DNA of 5,683 nucleotides, taken from contig WALR01000065.1 of the NCBI GenBank assembly GCA_015522765.1, positions 1 through 5,683 on the forward strand, in the 5' to 3' direction. Numbering within the stretch: the stretch's first letter is position 1; each line of letters starts with the position of its first letter. Origin of the DNA: Candidatus Woesearchaeota archaeon. Lineage in GTDB: Archaea; Nanobdellota; Nanobdellia; Woesearchaeales; WALR01. Position numbers and translations under genes: made by a program. Below the pieces are notes generated by a model. The model saw only the letters and a program-made list of their open reading frames with translations, was not told the DNA's origin and searched no databases. Below are positions 1-5,681 of this stretch, piece after piece.

Positions 1-81
1 ATATCAGAGAGAGCACTTGCTCATTTTAAAATAATTTAATGGGACATTTCGCTTTTTCTGAGGAGTGCTAATGAAGCAATG

Positions 82-90
82 AATATAAAG
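82..90 (+). promoter_or_regulatory. Probable archaeal TATA box of the helicase gene
   Basis: The sequence AATATAAAG is centred about 42 bases upstream of the helicase ATG. Archaeal transcription normally starts about 25 bases downstream of the box centre, which here falls near 110-112. That would give a leader of about 16-18 bases, just long enough to include the GGAGGT ribosome-binding site at 118-123. The box is a fair but not perfect match to TTTATATA, and no clear purine-rich BRE precedes it, so this is inferred mainly from spacing. Confidence 0.5.
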
Positions 91-100
91 TACTAGTACT
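89..100. promoter_or_regulatory. 12-bp perfect palindrome, possible operator
   Basis: AGTACTAGTACT equals its own reverse complement; it is also a direct repeat of AGTACT. It begins at the last bases of the TATA-like box and ends about 10 bases before the expected transcription start of the helicase gene. A dimeric regulator bound here would block polymerase recruitment. The palindrome is seen directly; the operator role is inferred from position only. Confidence 0.35.
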
Positions 101-117
101 GCTCTTTTTAGAGTAGC

Positions 118-123
118 GGAGGT
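118..123 (+). promoter_or_regulatory. Ribosome-binding site of the helicase gene
   Basis: GGAGGT lies four bases upstream of the ATG at 128 and is complementary to the 3' end of 16S rRNA. It supports ATG 128 as the true start. Confidence 0.75.
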
Positions 124-127
124 AAAA

Positions 128-1354
128 ATGAACTTATTTGAAAATTTTGGCTTGAGCCATGAGACGCTTGAGACTATTAAAAAAATGGGGTTTACCAAGC
201 CCACCCAGATTCAGGAGAGGTCGATACCTCACATCCTTAAAGGAGAGAATGTGATTGGCGAGTCAGCCACTGGCTCCGGAAAAACACTTGCATTCGGCTG
301 CGGCATAGTTGAGAATTCAATTCCAAAGGGGGGCCTGCAGGCACTGGTCCTTACACCCACCAGGGAGCTTGCAGAGCAGGTAAAGGACTCGCTTGCCCGG
401 CTTGCAGGCTATAAGCGTCTTAAGGTTGCGGCGGTCTACGGCGGTGTCTCTATTAATCCCCAGATTGACGCATTGAGACATGCAGAGGTGGTGGTTGCCA
501 CCCCCGGGAGGATGCTCGACCATCTTCAGAGAGGGACCATCAACACATCGAAGATTAAGATTTTTGTGCTGGACGAGGCGGACAGAATGCTTGACATGGG
601 GTTCATAGACGATGTCGAAAGGATAATTAAGGCGTGCCCCTCACGAGAGCAGACACTGTTCTTCTCTGCAACGATTCCCCCCTCCATAAAGAGGCTTGCA
701 AGCAGGTACATGGAGAACCCAGTGAGTGCCTCAGCGAAAAACCTTGTTGATCCTGAAAAGCTTGAGCAGATATACTATGATGTTCCGAAAGGGATGAGGC
801 TCTCCCTTCTTATCCATTCTCTTAAAGAGGAGAAAGAAGGGCTTGCAATGGTTTTCTGCAATACGCGAAGGACGGTCAGCTTTCTAGCCACAAATCTCAG
901 GGCGAATGGCATCAATGCCGTCGCAATCCACGGAGGGCTCTCCCAGAGCAAAAGAATGAACAATATAAAGATGTTCAATGAGGGCAGGAAAGAGGTGCTT
1001 ATATGCACAGATGTAGCTGCGCGCGGCCTGCACATAGAGCATGTATCCTATATTTACAACTATGACCTGCCCTCCACCCCCAAGGATTATGTGCACAGAA
1101 TAGGGCGAACCGCGAGGGCAGGGGAAGAGGGGAAAGCGATAAACCTCCTCTCTGAGCAGGACCATGACAGCTTCTCAAGGATTCTTTCTGACTACTCTAC
1201 CTTCAACATAAAGAAGACGAAGAGGCCCTACCTTGAGCGTGTTGTTCCGATAAAAACCCGCTTTGAGGATAACGACAGGAGGAGGTCCTCTTCCTGGCAG
1301 AGGAGAAAGCCCAGGCGCAGTTACCCGAGGCAGAGCTATTCAAGGCGCGGCTGA
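128..1354 (+). CDS. DEAD-box ATP-dependent RNA helicase
   Basis: An ATP-dependent RNA helicase of superfamily 2 that remodels RNA or RNA-protein complexes in the cytoplasm. All core motifs are present in the 408 residues: Q motif (GFTKPTQIQ, 21-29), motif I ATGSGKT (47-53), Ia PTRELA (77-82), Ib TPGR (125-128), II DEAD (149-152), III SAT (180-182), IV VFCNTR (242-247), V TDVAARGLHI (294-303) and VI HRIGRTAR (324-331). Motif V has His where most relatives have Asp (ARGLD); E. coli RhlB also has ARGLH, so this does not imply loss of function. The C-terminus from about 364 is rich in Arg, Ser, Lys and Tyr and ends SYSRRG, a probable disordered RNA-binding tail. The start is fixed by GGAGGT four bases upstream. 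The downstream purN has its own promoter, so this is probably a single-gene transcript. The exact RNA target (ribosome assembly, decay or cold adaptation) cannot be told from sequence. Confidence 0.96.
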   Translation: MNLFENFGLSHETLETIKKMGFTKPTQIQERSIPHILKGENVIGESATGSGKTLAFGCGIVENSIPKGGLQALVLTPTRELAEQVKDSLARLAGYKRLKVAAVYGGVSINPQIDALRHAEVVVATPGRMLDHLQRGTINTSKIKIFVLDEADRMLDMGFIDDVERIIKACPSREQTLFFSATIPPSIKRLASRYMENPVSASAKNLVDPEKLEQIYYDVPKGMRLSLLIHSLKEEKEGLAMVFCNTRRTVSFLATNLRANGINAVAIHGGLSQSKRMNNIKMFNEGRKEVLICTDVAARGLHIEHVSYIYNYDLPSTPKDYVHRIGRTARAGEEGKAINLLSEQDHDSFSRILSDYSTFNIKKTKRPYLERVVPIKTRFEDNDRRRSSSWQRRKPRRSYPRQSYSRRG

Positions 1355-1458
1355 CGCTTTCTGGCCGTCCTGCATTCTCTGGCAGGGCATATTGGAAATT
1401 CTGAGATTGGATTGTAATAGGCAAAAACTATTTATACCCCTGTTTTATCTTTGCATTT
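1355..1458. other. Spacer between helicase gene and purN
   Basis: A 104-base gap with no credible gene. Its right half holds the purN promoter. CCTGC at 1369-1373 can pair with GCAGG at 1382-1386, but no T-run follows, so it is not a convincing terminator. The T-rich stretch at 1443-1452 (TTTTATCTTT) lies just downstream of the purN TATA box and could end the helicase transcript, because archaeal termination often needs only a T-rich coding strand. That role is an inference. Confidence 0.5.
1423..1436 (+). promoter_or_regulatory. BRE and TATA box of the purN operon (leaderless promoter)
   Basis: An A-run at 1423-1427 (BRE-like) is followed by TATTTATA at 1429-1436. The box centre is 26-27 bases upstream of the A of the purN ATG at 1459. 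This is the standard archaeal distance from TATA box to transcription start, so the mRNA should begin at or next to the start codon. Consistent with this, no Shine-Dalgarno motif precedes the ATG. This is the clearest archaeal signature in the window and probably drives purN, the HAM1-like gene, purH and the epimerase gene. Confidence 0.8.
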
Positions 1459-2109
1459 ATGAGGGATAAAGAGGTTGTCATACCAAGGATAAGGGGAAAG
1501 GCGAGGCTTGTTGTGCTTGTTTCAGGAAGCGGAACAAATCTTCAGGCAATAATCAACGCCGTGGATAAGGGCAGTCTCAGGGCAGAGATTAAGGCAGTGG
1601 TGGCGGACAGGAAATGCTATGCTGTCGAGAGAGCTCTTAAGAGGGGGATCCCCGCCTATATTGTTGAGAGGGGCGCCCTTTCCCGCGAGTCGCATGAGAG
1701 AGAGATACTAAAAATAATAAGACTGGCTGACCCCCACCTGATAGTTCTTGCAGGGTATATGCTGCTCCTCTCCAAATCGTTTGTAAAGAAGTTTAGATAT
1801 AAAATAATCAACATCCACCCTGCGCTTCTGCCGGCCTTTCCAGGAACGCACGGCTATGAGGACGCCTGGGAATACGGAGTCAAGGTGAGCGGGTGCACGG
1901 TCCACTTTGTAGATGAGGAGATGGACCACGGCCCCATAATCATCCAGAAGCCCCTGCTTGTGCGGGAGGACGACACCCTTGAGAGCTTTAAGAAGAGGGG
2001 GCTCAGAAATGAGCACATAGCCTTTCCCAAGGCAATAAAGATGTTTATTGAGGGGAGGCTTGTTATTAAGGGGCGAAGGGTTGCTATAACTGGGAAGGCG
2101 GGTAGATGA
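1459..2109 (+). CDS. purN: Phosphoribosylglycinamide formyltransferase (GAR transformylase)
   Basis: Transfers the formyl group of 10-formyltetrahydrofolate to GAR, giving FGAR, the third step of de novo purine synthesis. The 216 residues match the usual PurN length of about 190-215. The phosphate-binding loop VSGSGTN is at 21-27, the catalytic Asn and His are in INIHPALLP (N118, H120), and the catalytic Asp is D156 in EEMDHGPII; these correspond to N106, H108 and D144 of the E. coli enzyme. FPGTHGYEDA (127-136) and the late EH..FP motif (185-190) are also typical. About 15 residues (MRDKEVVIPRIRGKA) precede the usual first beta strand. The start at 1459 agrees with the promoter 26-27 bases upstream and implies a leaderless message. 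It is the first gene of the run and its stop overlaps the next start as ATGA. The enzyme implies a folate-type C1 carrier in the host rather than the formate-dependent PurT route. Confidence 0.95.
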   Translation: MRDKEVVIPRIRGKARLVVLVSGSGTNLQAIINAVDKGSLRAEIKAVVADRKCYAVERALKRGIPAYIVERGALSRESHEREILKIIRLADPHLIVLAGYMLLLSKSFVKKFRYKIINIHPALLPAFPGTHGYEDAWEYGVKVSGCTVHFVDEEMDHGPIIIQKPLLVREDDTLESFKKRGLRNEHIAFPKAIKMFIEGRLVIKGRRVAITGKAGR

Positions 2110-2693
2110 AAAGGCTGATGTTTGTAACAGGAAACAGTCACAAGTACAGCCAGCTGAAGGCATTGCTCTCTGGCTACAAGGTAGAGCTGGTTCAAAAGAG
2201 AATTAACTATCCTGAGGATAAGGAGAGGAGCGGTGACGAGCTGGTGATGAACGCGCTTAACTATTTAAGGGAGAGGGTCAAACAGCCTTTCTTCCTTGAG
2301 GACACATCCATAAAGTTTAAGGCATATAAGAATTTCCCTGGCAATATGCCTAAGTACATATTTAACGCTCTCGGCTATAAAGGGATATTCAAACTTCTCA
2401 GAGGAGAAGACAAAAGAGCAGAGTTCATCTCGCGGATAGGGCTCATGATTGATGACGAGAGTTTCATATTTAGGGGGAATATGCACGGGAGGATAATCCT
2501 CAATGTGAGGAATAAGAATCGCAATGTTCTTCCTTACGAGAGGATATTCATGCCTGAGGGCTATTCAAGGAGTATTTCAGATATGAAAGCTGAGGAGAAG
2601 CTTAAGTTTCTTCACAGGGCTGTAAGTGCAAGGAAGATGATTGCCTTGCTTGAGAAAAAGGGATTTTTGAGGAGGAGTAAAAATGGAGCATAA
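2106..2693 (+). CDS. HAM1/RdgB-like non-canonical purine NTP pyrophosphatase, divergent
   Basis: Family members hydrolyse ITP, dITP and XTP to monophosphates plus pyrophosphate, keeping deaminated purines out of RNA and DNA. The 195 residues align along their length with known members such as M. jannaschii MJ0226 and human ITPA, as recalled. Visible motifs are TGNSHK (8-13), YPE with the probable metal-binding Glu (E37), FFLEDTSI (62-69) with the catalytic/metal Asp D66, FPG (77-79), the GI.KLL helix (93-98), FRGNMHGRI (122-130) and a late EEK...HR (163-171). Several normally conserved positions differ. GFGYDPIF is replaced by VLPYERIF (141-148), SHR by LHR (169-171), and the Glu of TGNxxKxxE by Gln (Q16). 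Metal-binding residues are kept while the base-recognition part is altered, so specificity may differ. It overlaps purN by 4 bp (ATGA) with only a weak GGCGGG upstream, suggesting coupled translation, and overlaps purH by 11 bp. Family assignment is firm; substrate is not. Confidence 0.85.
   Translation: MKRLMFVTGNSHKYSQLKALLSGYKVELVQKRINYPEDKERSGDELVMNALNYLRERVKQPFFLEDTSIKFKAYKNFPGNMPKYIFNALGYKGIFKLLRGEDKRAEFISRIGLMIDDESFIFRGNMHGRIILNVRNKNRNVLPYERIFMPEGYSRSISDMKAEEKLKFLHRAVSARKMIALLEKKGFLRRSKNGA
2669..2677 (+). promoter_or_regulatory. Ribosome-binding site of purH inside the upstream gene
   Basis: GAGGAGGAG lies five bases upstream of the ATG at 2683 and inside the last codons of the HAM1-like gene. 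It is the strongest Shine-Dalgarno motif in the run, so purH can be translated independently of, or more strongly than, the gene it overlaps. It supports the 2683 start despite the 11-bp overlap. Confidence 0.8.
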
Positions 2694-4209
2694 AACCGCG
2701 TTGGTTTCTGTTTACAATAAGGAGGGCGTAGCTGATTTTTGCAGGAGCCTTGTTTCTTTGGGATGGAAGATAGTCTCAACTGGCGGAACATATAAACACC
2801 TTAAGGATGAGGGTATAAATGCAACCCCTGTATCAGAGATAACAGGCTTCCCAGAGATACTTGGGGGGCGTGTTAAGACACTGCACCCGAAGATTCATGC
2901 AGGCATCCTTGCCAAGAATACAGCAGAGCATAACCGTGAACTCGGGGAGAAGGGGATTGGGAGGATAGACATGGTTGTCGTTAACCTCTACCCCTTCAAG
3001 AGGGTGGTGTCATCTAATCATGACCTGGACGATGCCCTTGAAAACATAGATATAGGCGGCCCTACGATGATAAGGGCAGGGGCAAAGAATTTCATGCAGG
3101 TGATTGTCCTGACCAGCCCTGATGATTACAATAAGGTCATTAAGGAGCTTAAGAGCAATGGCGACCTTATGAGAGAGCTAAGGGAGGAGCTCGCCCTAAA
3201 GGCATTCTCCCATACTGCCGACTATGATGTCGCAATAGCCAACTACTTTAATTCAAGAAGGGGGGAGGCGCTCCCCGAGAAGCTACTTATAGCTGCGGAT
3301 AAAAAAATTGCTTTAAGGTACGGCGAGAACCCCCACCAAATGGCGGCTTTTTACGCGGGCAATAGCTTTACAGATAATTTTCATAAGCTGCAGGGAAAGG
3401 AGATAAGCTTCAACAACATGGTTGATATAGACGCCGCAGTCTCCCTCATAATGGAGTTTGACGAGCCGACTGCTGTAATCCTTAAGCACACTAATCCATG
3501 CGGGGCAGCCTCATCAGTAAGGCTTGCTGATGCATACAAACTTGCGCTTAGCTCTGATCCCCTCTCAGCATTTGGTAGCATAATAGCATTTAACCGTGAG
3601 GTTGACGGAGAAACAGCATTAGAGGTTGTTAAAAACTTTGTGGAGGTTGTTCTCGCCCCCTCTTTCTCAGATGAGGCGCTTAAAATACTCTCCTCAAAGC
3701 AGAATATGCGCGTTATCCGTGCGGATTATAATGCCATAAGACAGAAGATGACAGTGAAGAGTTGCCTTAACGGATTCCTCTATCAGGATGCAGACCTCTC
3801 ATCCCTTGATTTATCCTCAGTTAAGGCGGTGAATGGGGAGCTCCCCGAAGGAAAAACCATGGAGGATGTGCTTTTTGCCTGGAAGCTGGTTAAGCACACC
3901 AAGAGCAACGCGATTGTTCTGGTCAAGGACAAGAAGCTGCTCGGTTCAGGCGCAGGCCAGATGTCAAGGGTGGATTCTGTAAGAATCGCCTTTGAGAAAG
4001 CCAAGAGGTTTAGCCATGATATTAGCGGCGCAGTCCTCGCGTCCGACGCCTTCTTCCCCTTCAGAGACAGCATAGATATCATTGCAGAAAAGGGCGTTTC
4101 CATTGTTGTTGAGCCGGGCGGCTCAAAGCGTGATGATGAAGTAATAAAAGCATCAGAGGAGCATGGGATAACCCTGCTCTTTACAGGGAGGAGGGTGTTT
4201 AAGCATTAG
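2683..4209 (+). CDS. purH: Bifunctional AICAR formyltransferase / IMP cyclohydrolase
   Basis: Catalyses the last two steps of de novo IMP synthesis: formylation of AICAR with 10-formyltetrahydrofolate, then ring closure of FAICAR. The 508 residues are near full length for PurH (about 510-530). The cyclohydrolase domain (about 1-195) has STGGT (32-36), GGRVKTLHPKIHAG (61-74, with R63 and K65), NLYPF (101-105), D123 in DIGGPTMIRAGAKN and K135. The transformylase domain (about 205-508) has RYGENPHQ (212-219), catalytic Lys-His at 268-269 in LKHTNPCG, DPLSAFGSI (292-300), VKHTKSNAIV (403-412, N409), GAGQMSRVDS (423-432) and SDAFFPFRD (454-462). No key residue seems missing and the frame is intact. 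It overlaps the HAM1-like gene by 11 bp and has a strong ribosome-binding site. Many archaea use the unrelated PurP and PurO for these steps, so this genome uses the bacterial-type route. Confidence 0.97.
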   Translation: MEHKTALVSVYNKEGVADFCRSLVSLGWKIVSTGGTYKHLKDEGINATPVSEITGFPEILGGRVKTLHPKIHAGILAKNTAEHNRELGEKGIGRIDMVVVNLYPFKRVVSSNHDLDDALENIDIGGPTMIRAGAKNFMQVIVLTSPDDYNKVIKELKSNGDLMRELREELALKAFSHTADYDVAIANYFNSRRGEALPEKLLIAADKKIALRYGENPHQMAAFYAGNSFTDNFHKLQGKEISFNNMVDIDAAVSLIMEFDEPTAVILKHTNPCGAASSVRLADAYKLALSSDPLSAFGSIIAFNREVDGETALEVVKNFVEVVLAPSFSDEALKILSSKQNMRVIRADYNAIRQKMTVKSCLNGFLYQDADLSSLDLSSVKAVNGELPEGKTMEDVLFAWKLVKHTKSNAIVLVKDKKLLGSGAGQMSRVDSVRIAFEKAKRFSHDISGAVLASDAFFPFRDSIDIIAEKGVSIVVEPGGSKRDDEVIKASEEHGITLLFTGRRVFKH

Positions 4210-4211
4210 GG

Positions 4212-4215
4212 GGTG
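4212..4215 (+). promoter_or_regulatory. Ribosome-binding site of the epimerase gene
   Basis: The G-rich stretch after the purH stop contains GGTG five bases before the ATG at 4221, a match to the end of the GGAGGTG consensus. With no room for a promoter in the 11-base gap, this supports translation from the shared purN-purH transcript. Confidence 0.55.
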
Positions 4216-4220
4216 TTAAT

Positions 4221-5156
4221 ATGAAGATTCTTGTTACAGGCGCCGCAGGATTCATCGGCTCTAATATTGCGCTGGAGCTTGAGAAACAGGGGCATGAGGT
4301 TTATGCCCTGGACAACTTCTACAACTCCGACTTCAGAAATCTCATCGGCCTGAAGGGTGAGATAATATATGGGGATATTACTGACAGGGAGATATACACT
4401 GGGTTGCCTGTTGTTGATGCTGTGGTGCACCAGGCGGCGATAACTGACACAACCATAATGGACCAGGCATTTATGATGAGGGTGAATGTCGAGGGCACAA
4501 GGCTCCTTCTGGATTATGCGAAGAGGATAAAGGCAAGGTTTGTTTATGCCAGCTCTGCCGCCCAGTACGGCAACGGCCCTGTTCCCATGAAGGAGTCGCA
4601 GAAGAGAATGCCTGAGAACATATACGGCTTCTCAAAGTATGCTATGGACAACTTATGCATGCAATACTCATCTGACATTAATGTCATAGGATTGAGATAC
4701 TTTAATGTGTATGGACCGAGAGAGCAGCACAAGGGCGGACCTGCAAGCATGGTGTTCCACCTGGCTCTTCAGATGATGGATGGTAAACGCCCAAGGGTTT
4801 TCAGGGCAGGCCAGCACGAGAGGGACTTTGTTTATGTCAGGGATGTTGTAAGGGCTAACCTCCTCTCGTTGGATTATGAGGGAAGCGGCGTCTTTAACAT
4901 AGGGAGCGGCAGGGCTGAGTCATTTAATACCCTCATAGGGTTTATTAACGAGAGCCTTGGTACAGACTACCCCCCCGAGTACTTTGAGAACCCCTATCCA
5001 TTCTACCAGAACAAGACAGAGGCGGATATTTCACTTGCGAAGAAAGAGCTTGGCTACACCCCTCGATATCCCCTTAAGAAGGGGGTTGAGGATTACATTG
5101 CCTGGCTCAGGAATCCGCCATTCAGGGTTGAGGAAAAAAGGGCAGAACACAAATAG
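4221..5156 (+). CDS. NAD-dependent sugar-nucleotide epimerase, HldD (ADP-heptose 6-epimerase)-like
   Basis: An extended short-chain dehydrogenase/reductase that would epimerise a nucleotide-activated sugar by transient oxidation with bound NAD(P). The 311 residues have the Rossmann motif TGAAGFIG (6-13), an Asp at the end of strand 2 (D31), HQAA (70-73), YASSAAQYG (109-117) and the catalytic YGFSK (Y135, K139). The segment RYFNVYGPREQHKG (159-172), followed by FHLALQMMDG, RDFVYVRDV (201-209), FNIGSGRAESF (225-235) and a terminal DYIAWL, resembles E. coli HldD much more than GalE. The two catalytic bases of HldD, Y140 and K178, correspond to Y135 and K171. Its NADP-contacting K38 region is not obviously conserved. 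Substrate is uncertain: ADP-heptose or another NDP-sugar used for surface glycans. It starts 11 bases after purH and is probably co-transcribed, though functionally separate from purine synthesis. Confidence 0.85.
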   Translation: MKILVTGAAGFIGSNIALELEKQGHEVYALDNFYNSDFRNLIGLKGEIIYGDITDREIYTGLPVVDAVVHQAAITDTTIMDQAFMMRVNVEGTRLLLDYAKRIKARFVYASSAAQYGNGPVPMKESQKRMPENIYGFSKYAMDNLCMQYSSDINVIGLRYFNVYGPREQHKGGPASMVFHLALQMMDGKRPRVFRAGQHERDFVYVRDVVRANLLSLDYEGSGVFNIGSGRAESFNTLIGFINESLGTDYPPEYFENPYPFYQNKTEADISLAKKELGYTPRYPLKKGVEDYIAWLRNPPFRVEEKRAEHK

Positions 5157-5204
5157 GTTTTATCCACATCCTTTGCTCTTCTCCTCCCTCTCAGGGGCGG
5201 CATA
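5157..5204 (+). terminator. Pyrimidine-rich spacer between convergent genes, possible terminator
   Basis: The 48 bases between the stop codons of the epimerase gene and the opposing flavoprotein gene contain a short TTTT (5158-5161) and an almost pure C/T tract at 5171-5191. On the + strand this T/C-rich stretch could end the purine operon transcript in the archaeal manner. The - strand copy is purine-rich and has no T-run, so it gives no obvious terminator for the opposing gene. No hairpin is evident. The call rests on position and composition only. Confidence 0.3.
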
Positions 5205-5651
5205 TTAATCCTTCTCCTCCACATGGACAATATCGCCTATAAGCAGTGTATGGTCGCCTGCTTCCTCTTCTCTTAGCAGGGTGCACTCAATCGTTTTGTA
5301 CGCTTCCAAAATAACAGGGCAGTCTATCTTCTCCCCCTCCCTCTTTGTCAGTCCTGTAAGCATGAACTTGTCTGTGTGCCTGCTCTCTGTCCTTGCGCAC
5401 TCCTTAACTGCCTCCCTGTATTCTGCCCCCATAAAATTAACAGAGAAAACCCTGCTCTTTCTGGCGAGTTCAAGCACAAAGGAGTTGTTCCTTACAGCAA
5501 CTAAGTAGAGGGCTGGCTCAATAGACACCATTGTATGAAAAAAGGTCGATGTCACCCCATCTTTCACGGCCGTTCTCCCCATTATCTCTGCCTCTGCCCT
5601 TGAACAGACAAGCACTGCATGCATTCCTTCTTTTAGCTCCTCTTCATGCAT
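5205..5651 (-). CDS. Flavin reductase-like, FMN-binding split-barrel protein
   Basis: A small (148-residue) member of the flavin reductase / flavoredoxin-like family, which bind FMN and pass electrons from NAD(P)H or other donors to acceptors; I expect a soluble homodimer. The family pattern is visible: an opening strand HAVLVCS (11-17), VTSTFFHTMVSIEPALYLVAV (33-53) corresponding to the usual TASWxxPVSxxPPL region, SFVLELARKSRVFSVNFMG (57-75) matching TyelIretgeFvvN, then CPVILEAYKTIECTL (111-125) and GDHTLLIGDIVHVE (132-145). It is at the short end for the family (usually about 160-190) but contains the full core. No signal peptide, membrane segment or metal-binding cysteine cluster is seen. 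It is convergent with the purine run and has its own promoter at the window edge. The start could be Met1 (5651) or Met10 (5624); see the promoter entry. Substrate and partner cannot be told. Confidence 0.8.
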   Translation of the reverse strand: MHEEELKEGMHAVLVCSRAEAEIMGRTAVKDGVTSTFFHTMVSIEPALYLVAVRNNSFVLELARKSRVFSVNFMGAEYREAVKECARTESRHTDKFMLTGLTKREGEKIDCPVILEAYKTIECTLLREEEAGDHTLLIGDIVHVEEKD

Positions 5652-5656
5652 AAGAA

Positions 5657-5681
5657 CACCTCGTCTATTCCTGTATTTATA
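5657..5681 (-). promoter_or_regulatory. TATA box and ribosome-binding-site-like motif of the flavoprotein gene
   Basis: Read on the - strand, TATAAATA spans 5681-5674 and its centre is about 26-27 bases upstream of the ATG at 5651, a leaderless geometry like that of purN. A GAGGTG motif (5662-5657) also lies five bases before the same ATG. If transcription starts at the ATG the GAGGTG is not in the mRNA, so only one of the two signals can be acting at this start. The TATA match itself is strong; any BRE is cut off by the window edge. Confidence 0.7.

Noticed and set aside
11..22. Inverted repeat GAGCA-CT-TGCTC as an upstream terminator hairpin
   Set aside because: The stem is at most four or five pairs with a very small loop and is followed by mixed A/T rather than a T-run; hairpin terminators are also not the usual archaeal mode.
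1..39. Possible C-terminal end of an upstream + strand gene (frame 1 reads ISERALAHFKII then stop)
   Set aside because: Only 12 codons are visible and all three frames stop by chance within this AT-rich stretch, so nothing supports one reading over another.
294..303. ARGLHI instead of ARGLDI in helicase motif V as a sign of an inactive or novel enzyme
   Set aside because: Established active DEAD-box helicases such as RhlB carry the same His, and all other motifs are intact.
1369..1386. Hairpin CCTGC/GCAGG after the helicase gene as a terminator
   Set aside because: The five-pair stem has an eight-base loop and no T-run behind it; it is within chance expectation.
1263..1469. A 68-codon + strand open frame spanning the helicase 3' end and the purN promoter
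   Set aside because: It is out of frame with both genes, has no recognisable domain, and crosses the TATA box and expected transcription start of purN.
1708..2195. Long open frames on the - strand opposite purN and the HAM1-like gene (151 and 113 codons)
   Set aside because: They lie antisense to two well-supported genes, have no recognisable domain, and their composition follows from the codon bias of the + strand genes.
2683..2693. The 11-bp overlap between the HAM1-like gene and purH as a possible frameshift or fusion
   Set aside because: Both proteins have complete, family-length ends and purH has its own strong ribosome-binding site, so this is an ordinary operon overlap.
4957..5208. 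An 83-codon + strand open frame overlapping the epimerase 3' end and the convergent spacer
   Set aside because: It is out of frame with the epimerase, has a Thr/Arg-rich composition typical of a shadow frame, and shows no domain or ribosome-binding site.
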